NCBI RefSeq assembly: GCF_041260665.1 | Contig: NZ_JBGCCT010000012.1 | Coordinates: 186,001-250,000, forward strand | Reading direction: 5' to 3' | Length of the DNA stretch: 64,000 nucleotides | DNA from: Catenulispora sp. GP43 | GTDB taxonomy: Bacteria > Actinomycetota > Actinomycetes > Streptomycetales > Catenulisporaceae | Part shown: piece after piece, positions 52,565-61,517 of the stretch | Numbering within the stretch: the first letter of the stretch is position 1 | Layout: every line of letters begins with the position of its first letter | The notes under the pieces: model-generated | The model's database searches: none | Told to the model about the DNA's origin: nothing | The model's input: the letters and a program-made list of their open reading frames with translations, nothing else | Translations under genes and position numbers: made by a program

Positions 52565-53416
52565 TCAGATGACGCCGGCCGCGACCAGGGTGCCGATGAC
52601 CAGCAGCGTCCCGGCGGTCAGCAGATTGGCGCCGCGGTCGATCCACGGCGCGGTGAGCAACTTGGCCCCGGCCGCGGTCGCCGTGGTCAGCCCGACGATC
52701 GTGGCGACGGTGACCGCCGCGAACGCGATCAGCGAGCCGATCGAGGCCCCGACGCCGACGGCCCCGGCGGCCAGGAAGACCGGCAGGATCGTGAGATCCG
52801 GCGAGGCCGCCGCGCCGAAGGGGACCAGGAAGGCGGCCAGGCCTCGAGCGTCGCGCCGCGGGTGGGTCTCGGTGTGGATTTCGGTGTTGGTGTGGAGGCC
52901 GGTGTTGGTGTGGAGGCCGGTGTTGATGTGGAGGCCGGTGTTGGTGTGGAGGTCGGTGTTGGTGTGGAGGTCGGTGCGCTCCAGCGTCGCGATGCCGTGG
53001 GCGTGCTCGTGCACGTGGTCGGGGTGGTGGTCATGGCCGTGATCGCCGTGATCATGCGCGTGCCCGTGATCATGGTCGTGATCATGGCCGTCATGGCTGT
53101 GCCCGTGGCCGCGCCCGACCGCCTCCATGACCAGGAACACCAGCCCGGTGACCAGCAGGATCCCGCCGATCACCACATCGGTGTGCCTGGCGACCGTGGT
53201 CCGGAACTGCAATCCGACCACCATCAGGATCGCGCCCAGCAGCAGCGAGACCAGGACATGCGTGACCCCGGCGGCCAGCGACAGACGCACCGTGCGGCGC
53301 GTCGGGTACCGCCTGGTCCGGGACAGAACCGCCAGCGGCATCCAGTGGTCCGGCATGACGGCGTGGCCGAACCCGACTCCTGCGGCGGCGAGCATCAGAG
53401 CGGGAAGCGTCTTCAC
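52565..53416 (-). CDS. NicO/RcnA-type nickel-cobalt exporter with His-rich loop
   Basis: This 283-residue membrane protein has six hydrophobic segments and the metal motif H-A-V-M-P-D-H-W-M-P-L in the first (relatives carry H-A-x-x-P-D-H). A long cytoplasmic or periplasmic loop (about 97-172) has over 25 His, first G-H-D-H-D-H-D-H-G-H type, then five L-H-T-N-T-like hexapeptides. C-terminal segments carry G-A-A-A-S-P-D. It should export Ni or Co. The GTG at 53416 is chosen because a TATAGT box ends 7 nt upstream. Confidence 0.88.
   Translation of the reverse strand: MKTLPALMLAAAGVGFGHAVMPDHWMPLAVLSRTRRYPTRRTVRLSLAAGVTHVLVSLLLGAILMVVGLQFRTTVARHTDVVIGGILLVTGLVFLVMEAVGRGHGHSHDGHDHDHDHGHAHDHGDHGHDHHPDHVHEHAHGIATLERTDLHTNTDLHTNTGLHINTGLHTNTGLHTNTEIHTETHPRRDARGLAAFLVPFGAAASPDLTILPVFLAAGAVGVGASIGSLIAFAAVTVATIVGLTTATAAGAKLLTAPWIDRGANLLTAGTLLVIGTLVAAGVI
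52865..52972 (-). repeat. 18-bp tandem repeats in the metal exporter gene
   Basis: Five near-identical 18-bp units (plus strand GGTGTTGGTGTGGAGGCC) at 52883-52972 and a degenerate sixth before them encode D/G-L-H-T-N-T. Changes in copy number would keep the frame and alter the His content of the loop. Confidence 0.9.
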
Positions 53417-53423
53417 GCGGTCC

Positions 53424-53429
53424 ACTATA
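53424..53429 (-). promoter_or_regulatory. putative -10 box (TATAGT) of the metal exporter gene
   Basis: TATAGT lies 7 nt before the GTG at 53416, giving a leaderless arrangement. A small inverted repeat TTCG-N6-CGAA (53440-53453) sits in the -35 region and may be a metal-regulator site. Confidence 0.45.
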
Positions 53430-53499
53430 GCTTCACATCTTCGCATTGACGAATATGAGCAAGTATTGCAACCGCCTCTCACCTGCGAGAACTTTGCAG

Positions 53500-53529
53500 T
53501 TGCCAGATAGCCTGCGCGCAGATAGTCTG
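53500..53529 (+). promoter_or_regulatory. promoter and operator-like repeats of the SRPBCC-MarR operon
   Basis: TTGCCA (53500-53505) and TAGTCT (53523-53528) are 17 bp apart. CAGATAG occurs at 53504 and 53519, and CAGA-TAG-TCTG is a dyad over the -10 box, so the MarR protein encoded downstream may bind here. Confidence 0.55.
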
Positions 53530-53565
53530 TGCACAGAGCAAATCCACCACGGGAGGGGAACCACC

Positions 53566-53985
53566 ATGTGGGAGTACGAGTACAGCGCCACGGCCGAGGT
53601 CACGCCGAACGCCGTCTGGACGCTCTGGGCCGACCCGCTCGGCTGGCACGCCTGGAACGACGGCGTCGGCGAGGTCGAACTGCACGGCCCGTTCGCCGCC
53701 GGCACCGAGTTCACGATGACCCCGCCCGGCGAGGACACCATCCGCATGCGGATCACCGAAGTGGTCCCGGACAAGGCCTGGATCGACGTCTGCGAGGTGC
53801 CGGGCATGCTGATCACCACCCACCACCTGATCGAGGACCTCGGCGCCGGCCGCACCAAGGTCACCTACCGCACCGAGATCACCGGCGAGGCCGCCGACCA
53901 GGTCGGGCCCGAGATCGGCCCGCAGATCTGCGCCGACTTCCCGGACGTGGTCGGCAAGCTGCTGGCGCTGGCGGCGGACGCCTGA
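53566..53985 (+). CDS. SRPBCC family protein
   Basis: This 139-residue START-like protein has T-P-N-A-V-W-T-L-W-A-D-P-L-G-W-H-A-W-N and a long amphipathic C-terminal helix (D-F-P-D-V-V-G-K-L-L-A-L-A). Its ligand is unknown. GGGAGGGG lies 7 nt before the ATG at 53566. The stop overlaps the MarR start (TGATG), so both are co-translated, a second SRPBCC-regulator pair in this window. Confidence 0.9.
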   Translation: MWEYEYSATAEVTPNAVWTLWADPLGWHAWNDGVGEVELHGPFAAGTEFTMTPPGEDTIRMRITEVVPDKAWIDVCEVPGMLITTHHLIEDLGAGRTKVTYRTEITGEAADQVGPEIGPQICADFPDVVGKLLALAADA

Positions 53986-54512
53986 TGGCCGACGGTGCGG
54001 GCGAGCAGCAGGCCGGCGGTTCCGATCCCGCCGGAGCCACCGGTCCGGGCGTTTCCGGTGATTCCGGCGATCGCACCGGCTCCGCGGGCCCCGGCGACCA
54101 GCCCGGCTTCCTCCTCTGGCGCGTCACCCTGCGCTGGCAGCGCGAGATCGCCGCGGTCCTGGCGCCGCTGGACCTCACGCACGTCCAGTTCGTCCTGCTC
54201 GCCTGCACCTTCTGGCTCAACGACCAGGGCCTGGCCCCCAACCAGGCGACCGTCGCCGAGCAGGCCGGCACCGACGTCAAGATGACCTCGCAGGTGATCC
54301 GCACGCTCGAGGCGAAGGGCCTGATCACCCGCGAGGTGGACCCGGCCGACACCCGGGCCCGCCGCCTGCGGGTCACGGAGGCCGGCGCCGATCTGGCCCC
54401 GCGGGCGATGGCGGCGGTGGAGGCGGCCGACGCGGCGTTCTTCGGTCCGGTCGCGCGCCCGGAGGCGGTCGGCATGCTGAGCCGGCTGGCGCGCTTCACC
54501 GAGCCCGGATAG
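53985..54512 (+). CDS. MarR-family transcriptional regulator
   Basis: This 175-residue regulator has a Gly/Ser/Asp-rich tail of about 40 residues, then a MarR winged helix with A-T-V-A-E-Q-A-G-T-D-V-K-M-T-S-Q-V-I-R-T-L-E and the wing D-P-A-D-T-R-A-R-R-L-R-V-T. It shares one base with the SRPBCC gene. It is probably the repressor of this operon. Confidence 0.9.
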   Translation: MADGAGEQQAGGSDPAGATGPGVSGDSGDRTGSAGPGDQPGFLLWRVTLRWQREIAAVLAPLDLTHVQFVLLACTFWLNDQGLAPNQATVAEQAGTDVKMTSQVIRTLEAKGLITREVDPADTRARRLRVTEAGADLAPRAMAAVEAADAAFFGPVARPEAVGMLSRLARFTEPG

Positions 54513-54553
54513 CCGGACGGTCGGATACTCGGCCAGCCGGGTAGCGCTTTCCG

Positions 54554-55129
54554 TCAGCCGGCCGACGACTCCTTCACCACCGCTGCCACCACCGTCCGCA
54601 CGATCTCCCGCCGCTGCTCCTGGCCCGCGGCGTCCATCACCCGCATGATGTCCGGGCTGGTGAACTCCCAGAACGCGGCCATGTGCACGGCCAGCGCGAA
54701 CAGCACGTCGGCCGGGAACGGGCTGGCGATCACGCCGCCGGCCAGCGCCTCGCCGATCATCGCGACCCGCTCCCGGCTGTCGCGGGCCCCGACCTCGTCC
54801 GGCGAGGCCTCGCCGCGCTCCAGCCGCTGCCAGGTGATCAGCCGGGGCAGGTCCGGGTGCTCGGCATAGATGTCGCACAGCATCACCGCGAAGCCGGGCA
54901 GGTCCTGCACGTCCAGCGGCAGGCCGTCGACGATCTGCCCGACCAGGTCGCTCCAGACCGCGTCGAACAACCCGGACTTGTTGGTGAAGTAGTGGTAGAT
55001 CTGCGCCTTGTTGGACTGCGCGGCCGCGGCGATGCGGTCGACGCGGGCGCCGGTGATCCCGTGCGCGGCGAACTCGGCCCGGCCCGCCGCGATGAGACGC
55101 TGTCTGGTGGCTTCGGCGTCACGCTGCAT
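54554..55129 (-). CDS. TetR-family repressor
   Basis: This 191-residue protein has the TetR HTH (F-A-A-H-G-I-T-G-A-R-V-D-R-I-A-A-A-A, then N-K-A-Q-I-Y-H-Y-F-T-N-K) and a ligand-binding C-terminal domain of the TetR_C_33 kind. I use the ATG at 55129 because the -10 box TAGTCT stands 7 nt upstream; a GTG at 55135 is possible. A 20-bp operator-like site lies on its promoter, with two close copies in the ABC-F/LuxR gap, so it probably controls itself and both neighbours. Confidence 0.9.
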   Translation of the reverse strand: MQRDAEATRQRLIAAGRAEFAAHGITGARVDRIAAAAQSNKAQIYHYFTNKSGLFDAVWSDLVGQIVDGLPLDVQDLPGFAVMLCDIYAEHPDLPRLITWQRLERGEASPDEVGARDSRERVAMIGEALAGGVIASPFPADVLFALAVHMAAFWEFTSPDIMRVMDAAGQEQRREIVRTVVAAVVKESSAG

Positions 55130-55136
55130 GACCACC

Positions 55137-55142
55137 AGACTA
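55137..55142 (-). promoter_or_regulatory. -10 box (TAGTCT) of the tetR gene
   Basis: TAGTCT ends 7 nt before the ATG at 55129 with no Shine-Dalgarno, so the transcript is probably leaderless. The -35 region (55160-55165) lies inside operator-like site 1. Confidence 0.5.
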
Positions 55143-55150
55143 ACCCACCA

Positions 55151-55170
55151 TCAACTAACCATTTGGTTGA
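55151..55170. promoter_or_regulatory. TetR operator-like site 1
   Basis: TCAACTAACCATTTGGTTGA has the dyad TCAAC...GTTGA. It covers the -35 region of tetR and lies just behind the ABC-F stop codon. Sites 2 and 3 match it at 16 and 17 of 20 positions. Confidence 0.7.
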
Positions 55171-55171
55171 T

Positions 55172-56797
<1,626 letters not shown>

Positions 56798-56845
56798 GGA
56801 GGTGCCCTTGAAGAAAAGTGACGGGTGATGTGACGACGAAACGAC

Positions 56846-56882
56846 ACCGAGCCGCGGATCGATCGATCAGAACGCGCTCGGT
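56846..56882 (-). promoter_or_regulatory. stem-loop between leader peptide and ABC-F gene
   Basis: ACCGAGCGCG pairs with CGCGGCTCGGT (one bulged base) around a loop with GATCGATCGATC. It begins 12 nt after the leader stop codon and ends 48 nt before the ABC-F start, so ribosome stalling on the leader could affect its folding. Confidence 0.5.
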
Positions 56883-56894
56883 GAACCGGGCATC

Positions 56895-56924
56895 TCAGTG
56901 CGAGATGTCGTCGTCGCTCAGCAT
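56895..56924 (-). CDS. nine-residue leader peptide (MLSDDDISH) upstream of the ABC-F gene
   Basis: On the minus strand AAGGAG (56936-56931), a 6-nt spacer and ATG begin a 9-codon frame M-L-S-D-D-D-I-S-H ending in TGA, about 97 nt before the ABC-F start. The Shine-Dalgarno is better than that of the main gene. Short translated leaders before ABC-F and methyltransferase resistance genes are known to sense ribosome-stalling antibiotics. The assignment as attenuator is inference. Confidence 0.55.
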   Translation of the reverse strand: MLSDDDISH

Positions 56925-56978
56925 GTCGAACTCCTTATTCGGGACCGCCAGCACCGTAACACGCACCACCGCCCCGAA

Positions 56979-56998
56979 GTAACTGACTATTTGGTTGA
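56979..56998. promoter_or_regulatory. TetR operator-like site 2
   Basis: GTAACTGACTATTTGGTTGA agrees with site 1 at 16 of 20 positions. It overlaps the -35 box of the LuxR-type gene and lies upstream of the ABC-F leader. Confidence 0.65.
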
Positions 56999-57024
56999 CA
57001 GCGCACCCGACGCCCCGCTCTAAT
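56995..57024 (+). promoter_or_regulatory. consensus promoter of the LuxR-type regulator gene
   Basis: TTGACA (56995-57000) is spaced by 18 bp from TCTAAT (57019-57024). It is the best sigma-70-type promoter in the window and lies between operator-like sites 2 and 3. Confidence 0.75.
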
Positions 57025-57043
57025 CAACTAACCAGATAGTTGA
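57024..57043. promoter_or_regulatory. TetR operator-like site 3
   Basis: TCAACTAACCAGATAGTTGA agrees with site 1 at 17 of 20 positions. It begins at the last base of the -10 box and covers the expected transcription start, so a bound repressor would block the promoter. Confidence 0.7.
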
Positions 57044-57061
57044 CTAGCCGGAGGCGTGGAT

Positions 57062-59809
57062 ATGGAGATCGTCGGCCGCGAACGCGAACAGGACCAGCTC
57101 TCCGCCTTCATCCGCCTGGCCGGGGGCCAGGCGCTGGTCCTGCGCGGCGACACCGGCGTCGGCAAGACCGCGCTGCTGGACTTCGCGACCGGGCTCGCCG
57201 CCGCCGAGGGCCACCAGATCGTCCGGGCCACCGGCGTCGAGGCCGAGTCCGGGCTCCCGTACGCCGGGCTGCACCAGCTCCTCTACCCGCTGCTGCAGGA
57301 CGCCGGCGGCAGTGCCCTCGACCCGGCGACGCGCGCCGTGTTCGACGCGGTCTTCGGCCAGGCCCAGGGCCGGGCGCCGTCGATGATGGCGCTCGGCATC
57401 GCGGTGCTGAACCTGCTGGCCCGGGCCGGCGCCGAGCAGCCGGTGCTGCTGGTCGTGGACGACGGCCAGTGGCTCGACGAGGCCACCGCCGACGTCTGCG
57501 GCTTCGTCGGCCGACGGCTCACCGGCAGCGCTGTCAAGCTGCTGGTCGCGGTGCGCGCCGATCTCCCCTCCCGGTTCGACACCGCGGCGCTGCCCGAGAC
57601 GCCGGTCACGGCGCTGCCCGCCGACGACGCCGCGCGCCTGCTCGACCGCAGGCACCCGGACCTGGGACGGCAGGTGCGGCAGGTGGTGCTGGAACAGGCG
57701 CGGGGCAATCCGCTGACGCTGATCGAGCTGCCCGCGCAGTTGGCCGACGAGCCCGCGGCCGAGGATCTGCTGGTCCGCCACGGCGTCCCGATCCCCCGCC
57801 GGCTGCACCACGTCTACGGCTCCCGGATCACGGCCCTGCGCGACACCGTCCGCGCGGAGCTGCTGCTCGGCGCCCTCGACGGCGTCGGAACCCGGACCGG
57901 GGTCAGCCCGGCCCCGGGCCGCCGCCACCGCATGACAGACGTCGACGACGCGGTGGCCTGCGGCCTGCTGGACATCGAACCGGGCACCGGCGACTACACC
58001 TTCCGCCACCCGCTGGTGCGCTCCAGCGTCGTGCAGCTGGCCACGCCGAACCAGCGACGCGCGGCCCATGAGCGGCTCGCGCTCTTCCACCGCGACGACC
58101 TCGAACGCCGGGCGACGCACCTGGCCGCCGCGACCATCGACCCGGACGACGAGGTGGCGGCGGTGCTGGAGGCCGCCGCGCAGTCCGTGACCCGGCGCGG
58201 CGGCGCCCTGGCCGCGGTGACCTGGCTGACCCGCGCCGCCGAGCTGACCGAGGACCGCGCCGACCGCTCGCGGCGGCTGGCGCACGCGGCCTTCGTCGCC
58301 GCCTACGCCGCGCGGCTCGGCCAGGCCCACCGCCTGGTGCGCGCCGACCGGGCGCCCGGCGCCGGCGAGTCCGTGGCCTCGGCCTCGGCCGACGCCTATG
58401 CGGCGCTGTACCGGGAGGGCGACGTCCGCTCCACCGAGCGGCAGGTCGTGGCGGCGATCAAGGAGCTGCGGGACAGCGGCCGGGCACAGCCCGAGGACAT
58501 GTCCCGGCTGGTGGCCCAGCTGCTCGCCATCGGTATGTTCGCCGGCGACCAGCCGGCCTGGGAGCGCATCTACGAGCTCATCGACTCCCTGGACGACTGC
58601 CTAATCGACGAGCAGACCCGCATCTATGCCAACACCTGCAGCGACGTGGTCCGCCACGGCGCAGGCTGGGCCGAGCCGGTGGAGCGGGCCGCGACGATGC
58701 TGGCGGAGCTGGAGCCCTGGGACGTCACCCGGCTGGCCGCCGCCGCGTACTTCCTCGACATCCTGGGCCGCTTCCGCCCGCATCTGCAGCGGACCGTGGA
58801 CCGCGAACTGGCCACCGGCGCGGTGGTCAGCGGGGTCGTCATGCTGCGGCTGATCATGCTCGACCAGGTCGGCTGCGGCGAGTGGGAGGAGGCCGAACGG
58901 ACCGGGCAGCGGGCCCTGGACCAGGCCGTCGAGCACGGACTGGAGCTCTACGCGTACCAGGCCCGGGTCTGGCTCGCGCACCTCGCGGCGCTGCGCGGAC
59001 AGCTGATCCGGGCCCGCGACCTGCAGGGCGTGGTCGACGCCTGGGCCCGGCCGCGCGGGCTCGGGATGCTGACGCAGACCGCCGACGCCGTCGGCGCGCT
59101 GGCGGCACTCAGCGCCGGCGACTACGAGGCGGCGTATCTGTACGCCATCGGCATCACCGAGCCCGGGCAGTTCCGGCCCTACGCCGTCCAGGCCCCGCGC
59201 ACCCTGCTCGAACTGGTCGAAGCCGCCCTGCACACCGGCCGCGCCGAGCAGGCCCGCCGGCACGCGCTCGCGGCCCGCGACGCCGGCCTGCCGGCCCTCT
59301 CGCCGCGGCTGGCCGTCCTCACCTACGGCGCCCTCGCGATGACCGCGGAGTCCGACAGGGAGGCCGCCGAGATGGTCGCGCTGGCCGAGTCGCACCCGGA
59401 GGCCGCACGGTTCCCGTTCGAGCTGGCCCGCATCCGGCTGGCGCACGGGGTCCGGATCCGGCACGTCCAGGGCCGGACGGCGGCGCGCCGCTTCCTGGCC
59501 CCGGCCGCGGAGACCTTCGAGCGCCTCGGCGCCGGCGGCTGGACCGAGCGCGCCCAGGCCGAACTGCGCGCCACTGGCGCCGCCCCGCGCCTGTCGGCGC
59601 TGAGCCTGGCCTCCCTGACCTGGCAGGAACGGCGGATCGCGGAACTGGCGGCCGGCGGGCTGACCAACAAGGAGATCGGCAAGCGCACGAACCTGTCGCC
59701 GCGCACGGTCAGCTCGCACCTGTACCGGATCTTCCCGAAGCTGGGGATCACGACGCGCGCCGCGCTGCGCGACGCGCTGAGCCGGAGCGGCGAACTTTCA
59801 GAAGCCTGA
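57062..59809 (+). CDS. LuxR-family regulator with N-terminal AAA ATPase (LAL type)
   Basis: This 915-residue regulator has an AAA_16 ATPase with Walker A G-D-T-G-V-G-K-T-A-L (29-38) and Walker B V-L-L-V-V-D-D. A long helical TPR-like middle follows, then a C-terminal LuxR HTH with A-A-G-G-L-T-N-K-E-I-G and L-S-P-R-T-V-S-S-H-L-Y. LAL proteins activate secondary-metabolite or sugar genes in response to a ligand. GGAGG stands 7 nt before the ATG at 57062; the GTG at 57056 is too close. Its promoter carries two TetR-type sites. The last 12 bp overlap the opposing hydrolase gene. Confidence 0.92.
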   Translation: MEIVGREREQDQLSAFIRLAGGQALVLRGDTGVGKTALLDFATGLAAAEGHQIVRATGVEAESGLPYAGLHQLLYPLLQDAGGSALDPATRAVFDAVFGQAQGRAPSMMALGIAVLNLLARAGAEQPVLLVVDDGQWLDEATADVCGFVGRRLTGSAVKLLVAVRADLPSRFDTAALPETPVTALPADDAARLLDRRHPDLGRQVRQVVLEQARGNPLTLIELPAQLADEPAAEDLLVRHGVPIPRRLHHVYGSRITALRDTVRAELLLGALDGVGTRTGVSPAPGRRHRMTDVDDAVACGLLDIEPGTGDYTFRHPLVRSSVVQLATPNQRRAAHERLALFHRDDLERRATHLAAATIDPDDEVAAVLEAAAQSVTRRGGALAAVTWLTRAAELTEDRADRSRRLAHAAFVAAYAARLGQAHRLVRADRAPGAGESVASASADAYAALYREGDVRSTERQVVAAIKELRDSGRAQPEDMSRLVAQLLAIGMFAGDQPAWERIYELIDSLDDCLIDEQTRIYANTCSDVVRHGAGWAEPVERAATMLAELEPWDVTRLAAAAYFLDILGRFRPHLQRTVDRELATGAVVSGVVMLRLIMLDQVGCGEWEEAERTGQRALDQAVEHGLELYAYQARVWLAHLAALRGQLIRARDLQGVVDAWARPRGLGMLTQTADAVGALAALSAGDYEAAYLYAIGITEPGQFRPYAVQAPRTLLELVEAALHTGRAEQARRHALAARDAGLPALSPRLAVLTYGALAMTAESDREAAEMVALAESHPEAARFPFELARIRLAHGVRIRHVQGRTAARRFLAPAAETFERLGAGGWTERAQAELRATGAAPRLSALSLASLTWQERRIAELAAGGLTNKEIGKRTNLSPRTVSSHLYRIFPKLGITTRAALRDALSRSGELSEA

Positions 59810-60568
59810 GACGTTGTCGGCGAGCCAGGTGAGGACGTAGTCGGCGACGTCGCGCCACCCGCTGTCGATCACGAGGGAGTGCCCTCGGTCGGCGAACTGC
59901 TTCAGCTCGGTGGCCGCGGTGGAGTCCCCGTAGAGCTTGTAGGCGGCGCGGGTGACGGCGTCCGTCACCATGCGGTCCTCCTGGCCGGAGACCAGCAGGA
60001 GCGGTCCGCGTGCGGCGTTGCCGGTGTCCACGGCGATTCCGTCGTCGGTCAGCAGGTGACGCGGCGACGGCAGGACGTAGCGCTCGTACAGCTTCGCCGC
60101 TTCCTCCTCCCCGACGGTGTTCGCGACGAGGTGGCGGAACTGCTGGCGTGGCATCGACACGAAGCCGTCGTGCTCAATAGGAGCGCCGAAAGGGTTCGCC
60201 GCTATACGATTCGGCACCCCGGGCTCCACAAGGCCAGCCGGCGGCTGCGGCGCGATCGCCACGGCGGCCTGCCCGATACCGGCCCCGAGCAGCCGCTGGG
60301 CGATGAGCCCACCGAGCGCATGACCGACGAGCACCGCCGGGGTGTCACAGGATCGCGCGACGCGCTCGTAGTGCGCGAGGAGCTCGCCGATGCGCAGATC
60401 GCGGAGCGGGCCGGGATTGCGCCGGGCCGCCTCGATGGTGGGCTCCTCCCCGGGCCAACCCGGGACGTCCACGGTGTAGCCGTGTCTGCCGAACCGCTCT
60501 GCCCAGGCCTCCCAACTCGAGGCGTGAAGCCACGCACCGTGGATGAGGACTACAGGGGTGGGCTGCAC
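59798..60568 (-). CDS. alpha/beta hydrolase lacking its nucleophile
   Basis: This 256-residue alpha/beta-hydrolase-fold protein has the oxyanion-hole H-G-A-W-L-H, then D/E-type acid in G-Q-E-D-R and His in R-G-H-S-L. The nucleophile elbow reads V-G-H-A-L-G-G: residue 84 is Ala (GCG), where the family has Ser. So either the protein is not a classical hydrolase, or it acts as a binding protein. GGAAGG lies 7 nt before the GTG at 60568. It overlaps the LuxR gene end by 12 bp. The frame is otherwise intact and full length. Confidence 0.85.
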   Translation of the reverse strand: MQPTPVVLIHGAWLHASSWEAWAERFGRHGYTVDVPGWPGEEPTIEAARRNPGPLRDLRIGELLAHYERVARSCDTPAVLVGHALGGLIAQRLLGAGIGQAAVAIAPQPPAGLVEPGVPNRIAANPFGAPIEHDGFVSMPRQQFRHLVANTVGEEEAAKLYERYVLPSPRHLLTDDGIAVDTGNAARGPLLLVSGQEDRMVTDAVTRAAYKLYGDSTAATELKQFADRGHSLVIDSGWRDVADYVLTWLADNVSGF

Positions 60569-60897
60569 GACGGGGCCTTCCGACGACGGGCGGGCATCGG
60601 CCGCCGGGCGGCCCCGGCGGCTCGTTGATGATCTCCCGGACGAGTGCCGGGTCGGAACAGTCGGATGACTGAACACTGCGACACGGTGACGCGGAACGAT
60701 TGTGCTGAAGAGAAAAGGGCCTTTTCTGACGGCTTCGCGCGGGTCGAAGACGGATCCCGCTGGTGGCGCGATGAGGTTGAGCGACTCGTTTCGCGCTGGC
60801 GTCCGGCGGTCGTGGCTGGCCAACCCAGAAACGCCGAAAAGGAGTCCGGACCCACCCCCGTCCCGGGGTAGGGCCCGAACTCCGCGGCGCACCCAGC
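60569..60897. other. 329-bp gap without a supported gene
   Basis: No gene is supported here. It holds the upstream region of the hydrolase gene and a perfect palindrome GAAAAGG-G-CCTTTTC at 60712-60726. The open frames present lack Shine-Dalgarno and GC3 bias. Confidence 0.6.
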
Positions 60898-61479
60898 TCA
60901 GACCGGCTGAACCGTACCCCGGCGCGCCTTCCAGGCCAGCAAGCCGGCCTGGACGATGAAGAAGATCCCGCCGCCGGTGGCATAGACGGCCAGGACCGAC
61001 AACGACGGCTTGTCCCCCGCGGCCTGCGCGTCGTAGAAGGCGCCCACGACGAACGACAGCCCGCCGGCGATCAGCATCGGCCACTGCTTGCCGAGCTCGG
61101 GACCGCGTCGCCGCAGCCCCACGACCACCTGCGCCGCTCCGGACAGGACCGCCCAGGCCCCGAACGTGGCCAGCGCCGCCGCCGCGCCGCTCGCCCCGCC
61201 GGCGATTCCCACGCCGATCGCGGCCAGCGTGCTCAGCACCCCGTTGAACGCCGTGACCCGGCGCTCGGGTCCTTCGGGGCCCCAGCGGTAGTCGAACACG
61301 GACGACACCGCGTCGAGCAGCGGGTAGGCGACCAGCAGCGTGACCGCCGCCCCGCTCAGAGACTCGTGGACCTTGTAGGCGTTCGCGAAGGCCGCGGCCC
61401 ACGCCACCGCCAGCACACCCCGGGTGAAGTACAGCCGTGTCAGGGGGCTGCGTCCGGCATCCGCCGTTGTCGTACTCAT
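60898..61479 (-). CDS. DUF308-like membrane protein
   Basis: This 193-residue protein has about six hydrophobic segments with Gly/Ala-rich composition and a soluble start of about 15 residues. The pattern Y-P-L-L-D-A-V-S-S and G-A-A-Q-V-V-V-G-L-R-R-R-G-P-E-L suggests the HdeD/DUF308 group, of unknown function. It lies 38 bp after the tannase-family gene on the same strand, preceded by AAGGAGAAGGCC just before its ATG, and may be co-transcribed with it. Confidence 0.75.
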   Translation of the reverse strand: MSTTTADAGRSPLTRLYFTRGVLAVAWAAAFANAYKVHESLSGAAVTLLVAYPLLDAVSSVFDYRWGPEGPERRVTAFNGVLSTLAAIGVGIAGGASGAAAALATFGAWAVLSGAAQVVVGLRRRGPELGKQWPMLIAGGLSFVVGAFYDAQAAGDKPSLSVLAVYATGGGIFFIVQAGLLAWKARRGTVQPV

Positions 61480-61517
61480 GGCCTTCTCCTTAGTGCTCGG
61501 GTTTCAGGCCGGCCTCG

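Noticed and set aside
52862-53449. Plus-strand Val/Gly-repeat protein opposite the metal exporter
   Set aside because: The repeat G-V-G-V-E-A is only the antisense reading of the L-H-T-N-T repeats; the minus frame has the exporter motifs.
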